Shown here piece after piece: positions 38,908 through 48,500 of a DNA stretch of 64,000 nucleotides. Origin of the DNA: an uncultured Collinsella sp. (lineage in GTDB: Bacteria > Actinomycetota > Coriobacteriia > Coriobacteriales > Coriobacteriaceae); contig UQHV01000007.1 in assembly GCA_900540895.1 (NCBI GenBank), positions 1-64,000 on the forward strand, in the 5' to 3' direction. A program made the translations under genes and the position numbers. Every line of letters begins with the position of its first letter. Positions within the stretch are counted from its first letter, which is position 1. The notes beneath the pieces are model-generated. The model had not been told where the DNA came from and made no database searches. It saw nothing but the letters and a program-made list of their open reading frames with translations.

Positions 38908-41466
38908 CTAAAACGTCTGCTCGTAGTCGCTGTGTTTTTTGGCCGAACGCACCAGGAACTCCTGGTTGGTGTTGGTGCCCTTAAGACCCTTGATAAACGA
39001 CGCCGCCGCGCGCTCGGTGTTGTTCATGCCGGCGAGGATGCGACGCAGGCCAAAGACAAACGGGCGCATCTGCTCGTCGACCAGCAGGTCCTCGTTGCGT
39101 GTACCGGAGGCAACGGGGTCAATGGCCGGGAAGATGCGGCGATCGGCAAGATCGCGGTCGAGCTTGAGTTCCATGTTGCCGGTGCCCTTGAACTCCTCAA
39201 AGATGACCTCGTCCATCTTTGAGCCGGTGTCGATGAGGGCGGAGGCGAGGATGGTGAGCGAGCCACCGTTCTCGATATTGCGGGCTGCACCCAGGAAACG
39301 CTTGGGCGGGTAGAGGGCTGCCGAATCGACGCCGCCCGAGAGGATACGGCCCGAGGCAGGTGCCGCCAGGTTGTAGGCACGGGCAAGACGCGTGATGGAG
39401 TCGAGCACCACCACGACATCGCCACCCAGCTCCACAATGCGCTTGGCGCGCTCGATAACGAGCTCGGCCACGCGGGTGTGGTTGTCGGCGGGCATATCGA
39501 AGGTCGAGGCAACGACCTCGCCCTTGATGGAGCGCTGCATATCGGTGACCTCTTCGGGGCGCTCGTCGACGAGCAGGCAGATGAGGTGCACCTCGGGGTT
39601 GTTGATCGAGATGGACTGGCAGATCTTCTTAAGGATCGTTGTCTTGCCGGCCTTGGGCGGCGACACGATCAGGCCACGCTGGCCCTTGCCGATCGGCGAC
39701 ACGATATCGATGGCGCGACCGGTAATGGAATCCTTGCCGTGCTCCATACGCAGCGGCTCGTTAGGATAGACCGGGGTAAGGTCGCCGAACTTGGGGCGGT
39801 TGCGGATCTGCTCGGGATCCATGCCGTTAACGGTCGTGATCTTGGCGAGGCCGGCGCGCTTGTCGCCGCCGCGCGAGGGGCGCAGCGAGCCCTCGATGAC
39901 ATCGCCCGTGCGCAGACGCGCGGAGCGGATGAGGTAAGCGGGGACGAAGGCGTCCTCGTTGGACTTCATGTAACCGTGGGCGTGAATGATACCGGAGCTG
40001 TCCGGGCGAATCTGCAGGATGCCCTTAATATCGCGGAAGCCCTCGGCCTTCGCGGCAGTCGTGTAGATCTCCTCGACGAGCTCGGCCTTCTTCTTGCCGG
40101 TCGTCTCGATCTCGAACTCTTTTGCCTTCTCGCGCAGCTCGGCGACCTTCATGGCCGCAAGCTCCTCGCGCGAAAGCGTGGGCTCGGTGGGGGCGGCGTT
40201 ACGCTCCTTGTTGCGCTGTTTGCGGTCGCGCTGACGGCCGCGGCGATCGTTGTTGCGATCGTCCTTGCGGTCGTTGCGCTCGTCGTTGCGCTTGTGCTGA
40301 CGGCGGTTGGGGCGAGCGCCCTCTTCGGTCTCGACGCCTTCGGCAGCCGTGGCAGCAGCATCGGTACCGGACGGAGCCTCGCCCTCTGCCTTGGTGTCGG
40401 TGTTGGCATGGTTGCTGGGTTCGGCGTCGCCCTGCTGCTCGGCAACCTTGGCCTTTGCAGACTTCCTGCGCGTACGCCTGGACTTATCAGTCGGCGGCTG
40501 ATCGGAGTTCTCGGCCTCGGAAGCGGCATCGGCGGTTGCCTCGGAGGACTTGTCGTCGACGGGCTTGGCGTCGGCCTTGGCCTTGGACTTCGTCGAACGC
40601 TTTGCCGCGGTGCGACGGCTACGGCCGGGGCGGACATCGGCGGGCTCGGCATCGACAGATGCGGGAGCCTCGGTGGACGGAGCGTCCTGGACCGACGCGT
40701 CGGCCGTGGCCGCGGGCTCGGCCGTCACCGCTGCGCTCCGAGCAGCAGCTGCTGCGGCAGCGGCTTTCTCGGCCTCAACAAACGCCTTGGGCTTGCGGCC
40801 GCGACGATGCGGACGCAGAGCCGGGTCAACGGCGGGAACCTCGTTGGCCTCAGCGGGCACGACGGGCTCAGCGGAGGGAGCATCCTCCCCTGCCGCGGAA
40901 CGAGCCGGAGCTTCAGCGACCTCAGGAGTCGGCTGCTCAGCGGGCTGCTGCGTCTTGGCTGCCGCACGGCGACGCGTGCGCGGCGCCGGCTTCTCGGCCA
41001 TCTGCTCGGCAGCAGGAGCCTCATTGGCCGCCGGAGCCTCGAGTACGCCCGGCACGGCAAGCTCGGTCAGTGCCGCGGCCTCGCGCTCTGCAGCGCGACG
41101 GCGGGCGCGCACTACCTGGGCCTCGCTGATCTGTGCCAGCGCACGGGCCTGCGCGACCTCATCGGAAATGGGGGCCGACGCATCGGCGGCAGCGGGCCGC
41201 TTCGCGCGCGTGGTGCGCGTCGTGCGACGCTTAGGCTTTGCGGCCTCCTCGCCGTCCACAGCAGGCTTGGCCACACGACGCGTGCGCTTGGGCTTGGCGG
41301 GTGCAGCCTCCTCGCTAGCAACGGGCATGGCAGGCGCGGCGGCCTTAGGCGCCTCAGGAGCCGAGACCTGCGCCGGCGTGGGCACCACGGCCTGGTCCGA
41401 CGTAACCGGTGCAGCGGGAGCCGTTTGCGTCGTCGTTATTTCGTTTTCTTGTTGTTGATCAGACAC
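38908..41466 (-). CDS. rho: Transcription termination factor Rho with long N-terminal extension
   Basis: The 852-aa protein has about 430 residues of low-complexity sequence rich in Ala, Pro, Glu and Lys, with an Arg/Asn/Asp-rich patch (RNDERNDRKDDRNNDRRGRQ) at about 385-410, then a full Rho core. The core has the RNA-binding domain (GILQIRPDSSGIIHAHGYM), Walker A SPPKAGKTTILKK, Walker B VVVLDSITRLARAYN, and Q/R loops (GGVDSAALYPPKR). Core residues look intact. Long extensions occur in actinobacterial Rho and help RNA binding and termination. Expression is probably autogenous, via an untranslated leader. Confidence 0.97.
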   Translation of the reverse strand: MSDQQQENEITTTQTAPAAPVTSDQAVVPTPAQVSAPEAPKAAAPAMPVASEEAAPAKPKRTRRVAKPAVDGEEAAKPKRRTTRTTRAKRPAAADASAPISDEVAQARALAQISEAQVVRARRRAAEREAAALTELAVPGVLEAPAANEAPAAEQMAEKPAPRTRRRAAAKTQQPAEQPTPEVAEAPARSAAGEDAPSAEPVVPAEANEVPAVDPALRPHRRGRKPKAFVEAEKAAAAAAAARSAAVTAEPAATADASVQDAPSTEAPASVDAEPADVRPGRSRRTAAKRSTKSKAKADAKPVDDKSSEATADAASEAENSDQPPTDKSRRTRRKSAKAKVAEQQGDAEPSNHANTDTKAEGEAPSGTDAAATAAEGVETEEGARPNRRQHKRNDERNDRKDDRNNDRRGRQRDRKQRNKERNAAPTEPTLSREELAAMKVAELREKAKEFEIETTGKKKAELVEEIYTTAAKAEGFRDIKGILQIRPDSSGIIHAHGYMKSNEDAFVPAYLIRSARLRTGDVIEGSLRPSRGGDKRAGLAKITTVNGMDPEQIRNRPKFGDLTPVYPNEPLRMEHGKDSITGRAIDIVSPIGKGQRGLIVSPPKAGKTTILKKICQSISINNPEVHLICLLVDERPEEVTDMQRSIKGEVVASTFDMPADNHTRVAELVIERAKRIVELGGDVVVVLDSITRLARAYNLAAPASGRILSGGVDSAALYPPKRFLGAARNIENGGSLTILASALIDTGSKMDEVIFEEFKGTGNMELKLDRDLADRRIFPAIDPVASGTRNEDLLVDEQMRPFVFGLRRILAGMNNTERAAASFIKGLKGTNTNQEFLVRSAKKHSDYEQTF

Positions 41467-41644
41467 AGTGTTTGCTCAACTTTCTTTTCAAGCCCTGCGA
41501 TCACATGCTCCCTGCATATACCTTCAGGGCGGCTAAACAGTCTAGCTCCGTCCAAAAAGCGACGGGCACCATTGATCTGTATCGAGATGATTGCGTCAAA
41601 TACGCAGCGTAAGTGTAACACAACCGCTGCCACCTGCAACTTAG

Positions 41645-41685
41645 TCATCGGAGACGTTCATAAACGACTAGTCAAAAGGGACACT
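41645..41685. repeat. Family B repeat, copy 1
   Basis: A 41-nt sequence with segments GACGTTC, AACGACTA and GGGACACT. It aligns without gaps with 61101-61141. Confidence 0.75.
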
Positions 41686-42006
41686 CCTCCTCAAAAGCGC
41701 CTTGAAATGTCGCGCCAGAGGAGTGAAGCCGTGGCACCCGGAATAGCCGCGCCACCCCTCCGCGAGACAAAATGATCCGTTTCCCTCCGTCCCCAAGGGA
41801 CAATTTTCAAAACTACGCCGGATTACGGGGCCAGGATGCTGCAAGCCAACCATACCCTGCATTATCAAGAAGCAATAAGCCATCTACCTGCGGGTTTAAT
41901 TTCGCTATTGGCGCCATGGTCGCCAGTTGGTGATTCAGCCCCGTAAACCGGTATAGTTGCGATTTGGTAGCATTTCCCAACACACCAAAAAGCACCGCCA
42001 AACGCA

Positions 42007-42040
42007 AGAAGCCCGACATCCGCATGGGAGATCGGGCTTT
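42007..42040 (-). terminator. Terminator after argS
   Basis: AAGCCCGA/TCGGGCTT stem around a GC-rich loop; minus strand continues TTCTTGCGTTT. Confidence 0.7.
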
Positions 42041-42084
42041 CAAGGCTCAGTTAAACCAAGCCCGCGCAGTCAAACGGCCAGCGC

Positions 42085-43938
42085 TTACATCTGCTCGGGA
42101 GCAGTCACGCCAACAAGGGTGAGCACCAGGGCGAGCGTCACGCGGACAGCGTCGCAGGCGGCCAGACGGGCGCGCGAGAGCTCGGGGTCGACGGGACGGC
42201 CCTCGCTCGGCAGAACCTGGCAGGCGGCGTAGAAGCTGTGGAAGTCGCCGGCGAGCTCCTCGGCAAAGTGAGTCAGGCGGAACGGGGCACGATCGCGAGC
42301 GCAGCTGGCGATGAGGTCGGTGAGCTCGTTGAGCTTACGCGAAAGGGCGAGCTCGGTCGGGTCGGTCAGCAGAGAGTAATCGACGTTCTCACCGATGGCC
42401 TTGGCGGCGACGGCCTTCATGCCCATCTCAGCGGCCTGCTCGGCGGTAACGTCTGCGGCACGACGCAGGATGGAGCACACGCGAGCGTGAGCGTACTGCA
42501 CGTAGTACACCGGGTTGGAGTTGTCGCGCTTCTTGACGGCCTCGATATCGAAGTCGACCATCTGGTTGGAGCTCTTGGAGATGAGCGTGTAGCGAGCGGC
42601 GTCGGAGCCGACCTCGTCGACGAGCTCCTGCAGGGTCACCATGGTGCCCTTGCGCTTGGACATACGGACGGGCTTGCCGTTGCGCAGCAGATTGACGAGC
42701 TGGCCCAGCAGAACCTCAAACTTGCCGGGATAGCCAAGAGCGTCGCAGACGCAGCGGACGCGGTCGATGTAGCCGTGGTGGTCGGCGCCCCAGATGTCGA
42801 TGACGTGGTCGACGCGCTGGAACTTATCCCAGTGATAGGCAACGTCGGAGGCGAAGTAGGTGTACTCGCCGTCGGACTTGATCAGGACGCGGTCCTTGTC
42901 ATCGCCCAGGTCGGTGGAGCGGAACCACAGGGCGCCGTCCTTGGTGTAGAGGTAACCCATCTTGTCGAGCTTCTCAAAAGCGCGGTCGACGGCGGAGGTG
43001 CCTGCGGTCTCGCCCTCGGTGTCCTTTACGTACAGCGAGCGCTCGGAGAACCAACGATCAAAGTCGCAGTTAACGGCATGGCAAAGGTCGCGCATGTTGT
43101 CGACCATCTTTACATAGCCGCGCTCGCGGAAGCTCTCCATGCGCTCCTGCGGATCGGCGTCGACCCACTTATCGCCGTCGGTGCGCCAGAACTCGGCGGC
43201 CTCGTCGATGATGTAGTCGCCGCCGTAGGAGTCCTTGCCCAGAGTCTCGGCAAAGTTGTCCTGATACGGATGGGTCTCGGGATGCTCGTCGTTCTCGTCG
43301 GCAACAAAGGCGTCGCGGTCGGCAATCAGCAGCTTGTGAGCCTCGTCGATATCCACGCCCTGCTTGGCGATGATGTCGGCAAGCTGCATATAGCGCGTGC
43401 TGATGGAATTGCCGAAGGTGTTCATCTGAGAGCCGTGGTCGTTGATGTAGAACTCACGCTGGATGACGTAACCGGCGTGATCCATAACACGGCAAAGGGA
43501 GTCGCCCAGAGCGGCCCAGCGGCCATGACCGATGTGCATGGGGCCGACGGGGTTGGCGGAGACGAACTCGACCTGGGTCTTCAGGCCGCCACCGACGTTG
43601 GACTTAGCGAAGTCCATACCCTTCTCGCGGGCCTCGCCAAAGATGGCGTTCTTGACGGCAACGGAGAGGTAGAAGTTGATGAAGCCAGGGCCGGCGATCT
43701 CGACCTTCTCGATCGCGGGATCCTCGGGCATATGGGCGACGACGGCCTCGGCGATCTTGCGCGGGGCGCAGTGAGCCAGCTTGGCGGACTTCAAGGCCAT
43801 GGTGGAGGTCCACTCGCCATGAGAAGTGTCAGCCGGTCGCTCGATAGCGCAATCGTCAAGTTCAAATGCGGAAAGGTCGCCGGCCTCCTGGGCCGCAGCA
43901 AGCGCAGCGCGTACCAGCTCTTCAATCTTCTCGGGCAT
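42085..43938 (-). CDS. argS: Arginyl-tRNA synthetase
   Basis: The start is the ATG at 43938 behind AAGGAGG; 617 aa. It has the Arg-N domain (residues about 1-90), the HIGH motif HIGHGRWAALGDS near 120, KMSK-like RMSKRKGTM near 410 and a DALR anticodon-binding domain ending TLVGVTAPEQM. All canonical parts are present. Transcribed alone. Confidence 0.97.
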   Translation of the reverse strand: MPEKIEELVRAALAAAQEAGDLSAFELDDCAIERPADTSHGEWTSTMALKSAKLAHCAPRKIAEAVVAHMPEDPAIEKVEIAGPGFINFYLSVAVKNAIFGEAREKGMDFAKSNVGGGLKTQVEFVSANPVGPMHIGHGRWAALGDSLCRVMDHAGYVIQREFYINDHGSQMNTFGNSISTRYMQLADIIAKQGVDIDEAHKLLIADRDAFVADENDEHPETHPYQDNFAETLGKDSYGGDYIIDEAAEFWRTDGDKWVDADPQERMESFRERGYVKMVDNMRDLCHAVNCDFDRWFSERSLYVKDTEGETAGTSAVDRAFEKLDKMGYLYTKDGALWFRSTDLGDDKDRVLIKSDGEYTYFASDVAYHWDKFQRVDHVIDIWGADHHGYIDRVRCVCDALGYPGKFEVLLGQLVNLLRNGKPVRMSKRKGTMVTLQELVDEVGSDAARYTLISKSSNQMVDFDIEAVKKRDNSNPVYYVQYAHARVCSILRRAADVTAEQAAEMGMKAVAAKAIGENVDYSLLTDPTELALSRKLNELTDLIASCARDRAPFRLTHFAEELAGDFHSFYAACQVLPSEGRPVDPELSRARLAACDAVRVTLALVLTLVGVTAPEQM

Positions 43939-44280
43939 AGATCCTCCTTGTGTTAAAGCCCCCGAGCTCTTGGTCACTCGTAGGGCAAAAGCCAGAGTTT
44001 GTAGCACTCTATCACAAGCTGTAACTACTGTCGCAGGGTAAAGCTAATAGATATTGCATATGCACAAAAATGACTACCGCTCTTGCGCAGCTGTACAAAG
44101 TTGGCGGTTTGCCTGCAGTTTATACACGTTCTAGAAATGCATAAACGTATGAATAAGCCGTTCTATATATCGAATACTCTAACCTATCAGAGTTGTGTGC
44201 TTTTCCTGCATAAAGTAATGGTTTGCGCACGTCAGCGTGGTATTCTTAACATACGCAAATTCGTATAAGTTGGAGGTAGC
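43939..44280. other. 342-nt divergent promoter region, argS and CarD-like gene
   Basis: AT-rich for this genome, with several TATA-like runs but no promoter pair I can assign with confidence. A good ribosome site (GGAGG) precedes the CarD-like gene at the right edge and AAGGAGG precedes argS at the left edge. No RNA gene is visible. Confidence 0.5.
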
Positions 44281-44766
44281 ATGTTCTCAATCGGTCAACA
44301 CGTCATTCATCCGGGTCAGGGAGTCTGCACCGTCGTCGGCTTTAGGGACGACACGCCGCAGCCCATGTTGCTGCTCGAGACCAAGCAGGGACATGCGCAG
44401 ACGATTCTCATGTACCCCGTGGCGCAGGCCGACCGTCTGCATGCCGCCATCTCCCAGCAAGATGCCGAGCACCTGCTGAGCCACTACGACGAGCTGGAGT
44501 GCGACACCTTTACCGAACGCAACAGCTCGCTCGAGGAGACACACTTTAAGCAGCAGCTCAAGCTGGGCGCGCCCGAGACGGTTCGCGTGGCAAAAACCAT
44601 GATGCACCGTATTCGCCAGGCCGAGGAAGCAGATAAAAAGCCCAGCTCCTACTACATGCGTGTGCTCAAGGAGGCCAAGCGTCGCTCCATTGAGGAGTTC
44701 GCCGTGGCCCTGGGCGTCACCGAAGAGGCCGCCGAAGCCCGTCTAGCCCAAGCCGCCCTCAACTAA
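44281..44766 (+). CDS. CarD-family RNA polymerase-binding regulator
   Basis: The 161-aa protein opens with FSIGQHVIHPGQGVCTVVGF, the RNAP-interacting Tudor-like CarD/CdnL/TRCF domain, and has a helical C-terminal domain (SYYMRVLKEAKRRSIEEFAV) for DNA. CarD proteins stabilise promoter open complexes and set rRNA and stress transcription. The start has GGAGG eight nt upstream. A family A palindrome follows the stop and ends in a T tract. Confidence 0.93.
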   Translation: MFSIGQHVIHPGQGVCTVVGFRDDTPQPMLLLETKQGHAQTILMYPVAQADRLHAAISQQDAEHLLSHYDELECDTFTERNSSLEETHFKQQLKLGAPETVRVAKTMMHRIRQAEEADKKPSSYYMRVLKEAKRRSIEEFAVALGVTEEAAEARLAQAALN

Positions 44767-44778
44767 CCTGCCCACGCC

Positions 44779-44819
44779 AAAACCACCGCAAAGGGGACAG
44801 GCACCTTTGTGGTGGTTTT
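44779..44819. repeat. Family A palindrome, copy 1
   Basis: Arms AAAACCACCGCAAAGG and CCTTTGTGGTGGTTTT around ggacaggca-type centre; here followed by a T run that makes it a working terminator for the CarD-like gene. Confidence 0.9.
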
Positions 44820-44883
44820 TTTCGTTCCAGTCGTTCTAGTAGTATTCATTCTTAGCGATACCTACGAGCACAAGGAGTTTTTT

Positions 44884-45483
44884 ATGGCAGAGCCGCTTTC
44901 CGCCGGAATCACCCGCGACCGTGCGTTCGAATTGCTCAACGAGCACAACAAGGACCCGTTCCATATCACGCACGGCGAGACGGTCGAGGGCACCATGCGC
45001 TACTTTGCACGCGAGTTCGACCCCGAGAACGAGGAGTTTTGGGGCATCGTCGGCCTGCTGCACGACCTGGATTGGGAGGAACATGAGGATGACCCCATGA
45101 ACCACACCATCTATGCGGCCGAGATCCTCGAGGGCGAGGGCGCCTCTCCCGAGCTCATCCGCGCCATCCAGACGCACACGTCCGATTTCAACTCTTCGCT
45201 GCCCAAGCCCGAGCTGCAGATGGAAAAGATCCTGTTTGCCTGCGACGAGCTCACCGGCCTGATCGGCGCCGCCGTCATCATGCGCCCGAGCAAGAGCGTC
45301 ATGGACTTTACGACCAAGTCGCTCAAGAAAAAGTTCAAGGACAAGCGCTTTGCCGCCGGCTGCTCGCGCGACGTAATTACGCAGGGCGCCGAGATGCTGG
45401 GCTGGGAGCTCCCCGAGCTCTTCGACCGTACCATCGCGGCCATGCAATCCTTCGCGCCCGATCGCGATACCTTCCAGGCCTAA
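44884..45483 (+). CDS. HD-domain phosphohydrolase
   Basis: I start at ATG 44884 behind AAGGAG, giving 199 aa. HD signature LLHDLDWEEHEDDP (His-Asp) near 60, flanked by ITHGETVEGTMRYF and IQTHTSDFNSS. The C-terminal part DELTGLIGAAVIMRPSKSVM matches HDIG-type predicted hydrolases. Substrate unknown; nucleotide or small phosphoester is likely. Confidence 0.88.
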   Translation: MAEPLSAGITRDRAFELLNEHNKDPFHITHGETVEGTMRYFAREFDPENEEFWGIVGLLHDLDWEEHEDDPMNHTIYAAEILEGEGASPELIRAIQTHTSDFNSSLPKPELQMEKILFACDELTGLIGAAVIMRPSKSVMDFTTKSLKKKFKDKRFAAGCSRDVITQGAEMLGWELPELFDRTIAAMQSFAPDRDTFQA

Positions 45484-45487
45484 CATT

Positions 45488-45528
45488 AAAACCACCACAA
45501 AGGAGACAGGCACCTTTGTGGTGGTTTT
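45488..45528. repeat. Family A palindrome, copy 2
   Basis: Arms AAAACCACCACAAAGG and CCTTTGTGGTGGTTTT; centre has GAGACAGG. Lies between the HD gene and the end of proA, pointing into both. Confidence 0.9.
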
Positions 45529-45542
45529 CGTTTACGAGAGGT

Positions 45543-46829
45543 TTAGGGACGGACCTGGCCGGTGCCGCGGAGCTTGTATTTGTAGGTGGTGAGGGCCTCG
45601 GCGGCAAAGGGGCCGCGGGCGTGGAGCTTTTGGGTTGAGATGCCAATCTCGGCGCCCAGGCCAAACTCGCCGCCGTCAGTGAAGCGCGTGCTGGCGTTGG
45701 CGTACACGGCCGAGGCATCGACCGCATCCAGGAAGCGCTCGCAGGCGTCCGCGTCCTCGGCGATGATGGCCTCGGAATGCATGGTGCCGTAGCGGTTGAT
45801 GTGCGCGATGGCCTCGCCCTCGTTCGCCACGACCTTCACGCTCATCTCGAGCGCCAGATACTCGCGGCCCCAGTCCTCCTTAGTTGCGGCAACAAAGTCA
45901 TCACCCTCGGTAAGACCGGCATCGACGCACGCGGCGCACGTGGCATCGTCACCGTGAATCAGTACACCGTGGTCGTGCAGCACGGCCACGACCGCAGGCA
46001 AAAACGAATCTGCCACGGCGCGGTCGACCAGCAGCGACTCAGCGGCATTGCACACGCCCACGCGCTGGGTCTTGGCATTGACGATAATGTTGAGTGCCTT
46101 ATCAAAGTCGGCGGATTCATGCACGTAGATGTGGCAGTTACCTGTACCCGTCTCGATCACCGGCACAAGCGACTCGCGCACGCAGCGCTGGATCAGGCCC
46201 GCACCGCCACGCGGAATGAGCACGTCGACGATGCCGCGGAGCTTCATGAGCTCGCCGGTTGCCTCGCGGTCGGTAGACTCGATCATCGAGACGGCCTCGC
46301 GCGGGAAACCCTGTGCCTCGAGGGCATCGGCCAGCAGCTCGGTAATCATGGCGCACGAGTGATAGGCCAGCGAACCGCCGCGCAGAATGCAGGCGTTGCC
46401 GGTACGAATGCAGATGCCCGCGGCATCTGCCGTCACGTTGGGACGAGCCTCATACACCATGGCGACCAAGCCCAGCGGCACGCTCACGCGGGTCAGGTCC
46501 ACACCGCTTGCAAGCACGCGGTGATCGAGCACACGGCCGACGGGGTCGGGCAGCTCGGCGAGCTTCTCCAAACCGGCGGCCATACCCTCGATGCGCTCGG
46601 GCGTCAGCAGTAAGCGGTCGAGGAGCCCCGCCGAGGTGCCTGCATCACGCGCAGCAGACATATCGAGCTCATTGGCGGCAACGATGGAATCGACGCCGTC
46701 GCGCAGCGCCGCGGCCATGGCGCGTACGGCCTCCTGGCGCTGGGCATCGCTCGCCGTGGCAAGCGCACCCGAAGCTGCCTTGGCCTCGACGGCAAGATCG
46801 TGAACGTAGCTGGCTATATCGACCGACAT
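45543..46829 (-). CDS. proA: Gamma-glutamyl phosphate reductase
   Basis: The 428-aa enzyme of proline synthesis reduces gamma-glutamyl phosphate with NADPH. It has VPLGLVAMVYEARPNVTADA, GNACILRGG, IPRGGAGLIQRCV, ETGTGNCHIYVH, the catalytic Cys in QRVGVCNAAESLLV and RFTDGGEFGLGAEIGIST near the end. Start ATG behind AAAGGG. proB is 1.8 kb away on the same strand, separated by an opposite-strand peptidase gene. Confidence 0.97.
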   Translation of the reverse strand: MSVDIASYVHDLAVEAKAASGALATASDAQRQEAVRAMAAALRDGVDSIVAANELDMSAARDAGTSAGLLDRLLLTPERIEGMAAGLEKLAELPDPVGRVLDHRVLASGVDLTRVSVPLGLVAMVYEARPNVTADAAGICIRTGNACILRGGSLAYHSCAMITELLADALEAQGFPREAVSMIESTDREATGELMKLRGIVDVLIPRGGAGLIQRCVRESLVPVIETGTGNCHIYVHESADFDKALNIIVNAKTQRVGVCNAAESLLVDRAVADSFLPAVVAVLHDHGVLIHGDDATCAACVDAGLTEGDDFVAATKEDWGREYLALEMSVKVVANEGEAIAHINRYGTMHSEAIIAEDADACERFLDAVDASAVYANASTRFTDGGEFGLGAEIGISTQKLHARGPFAAEALTTYKYKLRGTGQVRP

Positions 46830-46942
46830 GGACGGCCCTTTCTCTTAGATGTTTGCCCACCATGGTAGCCGATTTGCACGCATCCTCGCCGACGGCGGTA
46901 GAATTGGTCAACCCGAAACACCGCAACGAATGGAAGCATCAC

Positions 46943-48361
46943 ATGGCGCTCATCACTTCGTACCACGTCCCCGGCCTGTATGTCGAGGACCACAGCATCG
47001 ACGTCCCCCTCGACTGGCGCGGCCTGGAGCCCATGCTTTTGGCCGTCGGCAGCACTATGCGCCGCGGCGCCATGCCGGCACCCATCGCCGGCGCACCCGA
47101 GAGCATCAAGCTTTTCTACCGCGTGATTTGCGCACCCGACCGCATCAACGACGATCTGCCGCTCCTCCTCTTTTTGCAGGGCGGCCCCGGCGGCGAAAGC
47201 CCGCGCCCACTGTCGCCCACAAGCGATGGCTGGATCGAGGAGGCCGTCAAGCATTTCCGTGTCGTGCTGCCCGACCAGCGCGGCACCGGGCGCAGCAGCT
47301 GTGTTGACGGGCGCACGATTACCGCCTTGGGCGATCGCGCCGAGGCAGCAGGAGCCAATGCGGCCCGCTCGCAGGCGGATTTCCTTAAGCGCCACCTCGC
47401 CAGCTCCATCGTGCGCGATTTTGAGTACCTGCGCCTTGTGGGCTTTGGCGGCAAGCCCTGGGCCACACTCGGGCAGAGCTACGGCGGCTTTTTGACGTTG
47501 AGCTATCTATCGCTTTTCCCCGAGGGCGTAACGGCAAGCTTTACCTGCGGCGGCATTCCGCACGTGCCAGCACGTGCCAGCGAGGTCTACGCGCACACCT
47601 TCCCGCGCATGGCGGCCAAGACCCAGCAGTATTACGACCGCTACCCCGCCGACGTTGAGCGCGTGGCTGCGCTGGCCGATGCGATCGAGGAGCAAAAGCC
47701 CGCGTTGCCCGACGGCTCGCCGATGACGGTCGAGCGCCTGCAGCTCATGGGCAGCGACTTTGGCATGAAGCCGAGCTTTGAGCGCATGCACTGGATTATC
47801 GACCACGCGTTTGTTGATGGCGACGGTACACTGAGCTGCGGTTCCTCGGTATCCGACAGCTTTTTGATGCGCACCTTCGAGCGCACCAACACGCGTACAA
47901 ACCCGCTGTACTGGACGCTGCAGGAGTTCATCTACGCCGATGGCGACACCATGCCCATCCGCTGGGCCGCGGCAGAAGAGAAGGCGCACCGCGCCGAGTT
48001 CGACACGTTCGCGCGCCCGCTCATGTTTACCGGCGAGGCCATGTTCCCGTGGATGTTTGAGCAGATGCCCGAGCTTAAGCCCTTTAAGCCCGCGATGGAT
48101 CTGCTGATGGAAGACACCAGCTGGGACAAGATCTACGACCCGCAGCGCCTGGCATGCAACGAGGTGCCACTCCAGGCAGCCGTGTACTTCGATGACATGT
48201 ACGTGGATTCGGGCCTGCAGCTCGATACGCTCGGCCGCGTGGGCAACTCGCATGCCTGGGTGACCAACGAGTTTGAGCACGATGGTCTGCACGGCAGCGT
48301 GGTGTTCAAGCACCTCTTCGACGAAGCCCTCAATCGCGGAGACCTGCGCCAGATCTTCTAG
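46943..48361 (+). CDS. Alpha/beta hydrolase, S33 proline iminopeptidase-like
   Basis: The 472-aa protein starts at ATG 46943; an ATG 12 nt upstream is out of phase with the best context. It has the oxyanion-loop LQGGPGGESP and the nucleophile GxSxG motif LGQSYGGFLTLSYL, DQRGTGRS (typical of S33 prolyl aminopeptidases), a lid region and a late FEHDGLHGS with catalytic His. It would release N-terminal proline or similar residues from peptides. It is wedged between proA and proB. Confidence 0.88.
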   Translation: MALITSYHVPGLYVEDHSIDVPLDWRGLEPMLLAVGSTMRRGAMPAPIAGAPESIKLFYRVICAPDRINDDLPLLLFLQGGPGGESPRPLSPTSDGWIEEAVKHFRVVLPDQRGTGRSSCVDGRTITALGDRAEAAGANAARSQADFLKRHLASSIVRDFEYLRLVGFGGKPWATLGQSYGGFLTLSYLSLFPEGVTASFTCGGIPHVPARASEVYAHTFPRMAAKTQQYYDRYPADVERVAALADAIEEQKPALPDGSPMTVERLQLMGSDFGMKPSFERMHWIIDHAFVDGDGTLSCGSSVSDSFLMRTFERTNTRTNPLYWTLQEFIYADGDTMPIRWAAAEEKAHRAEFDTFARPLMFTGEAMFPWMFEQMPELKPFKPAMDLLMEDTSWDKIYDPQRLACNEVPLQAAVYFDDMYVDSGLQLDTLGRVGNSHAWVTNEFEHDGLHGSVVFKHLFDEALNRGDLRQIF

Positions 48362-48363
48362 CA

Positions 48364-48410
48364 AAGGAGTGTCCCCACCTGCCGGCACAAAAGGAACGCC
48401 CCCAAGTGCC
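48364..48410. repeat. Family C repeat, copy 1
   Basis: 47 nt beginning AAGGAGTGTCCC and containing TGCCGGCAC and AAGTGCC; aligns without gaps with 61184-61230. Confidence 0.75.
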
Positions 48411-48500
48411 AAGTTAATGAAGTCATTGTAGAAAGAGGACGGAAAGCGAAAACGCCCCTAAGCGAGTGGCTTTAAATCGTAGGTCGAACAAAAGAAGCGA

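Larger units (their letters stand above)
41467..42084. other. 618-nt intergenic region between argS and rho
   Basis: It holds the likely rho leader and promoter on the right side of rho, a 41-nt repeat (family B) at 41645-41685, a degraded-looking GC-rich stretch 41686-41830 whose short frames end in RRSVPFD-type peptides (often a mark of repeat-derived frames), and the argS terminator at 42007-42040. No gene is convincing. Confidence 0.6.

Noticed and set aside
39478..41775. 765-codon plus-strand frame opposite rho
   Set aside because: Antisense to the conserved Rho core and low-complexity extension; no motif or ribosome site.
41668..41883. 71-codon minus-strand frame ending in RRSVPFD
   Set aside because: Overlaps repeat B and a degraded stretch, no ribosome site; probably repeat-derived.
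42238..43956. 572-codon plus-strand frame opposite argS
   Set aside because: Complement of an intact synthetase gene; content is Val/Gly/Asp-rich as expected from antisense reading.
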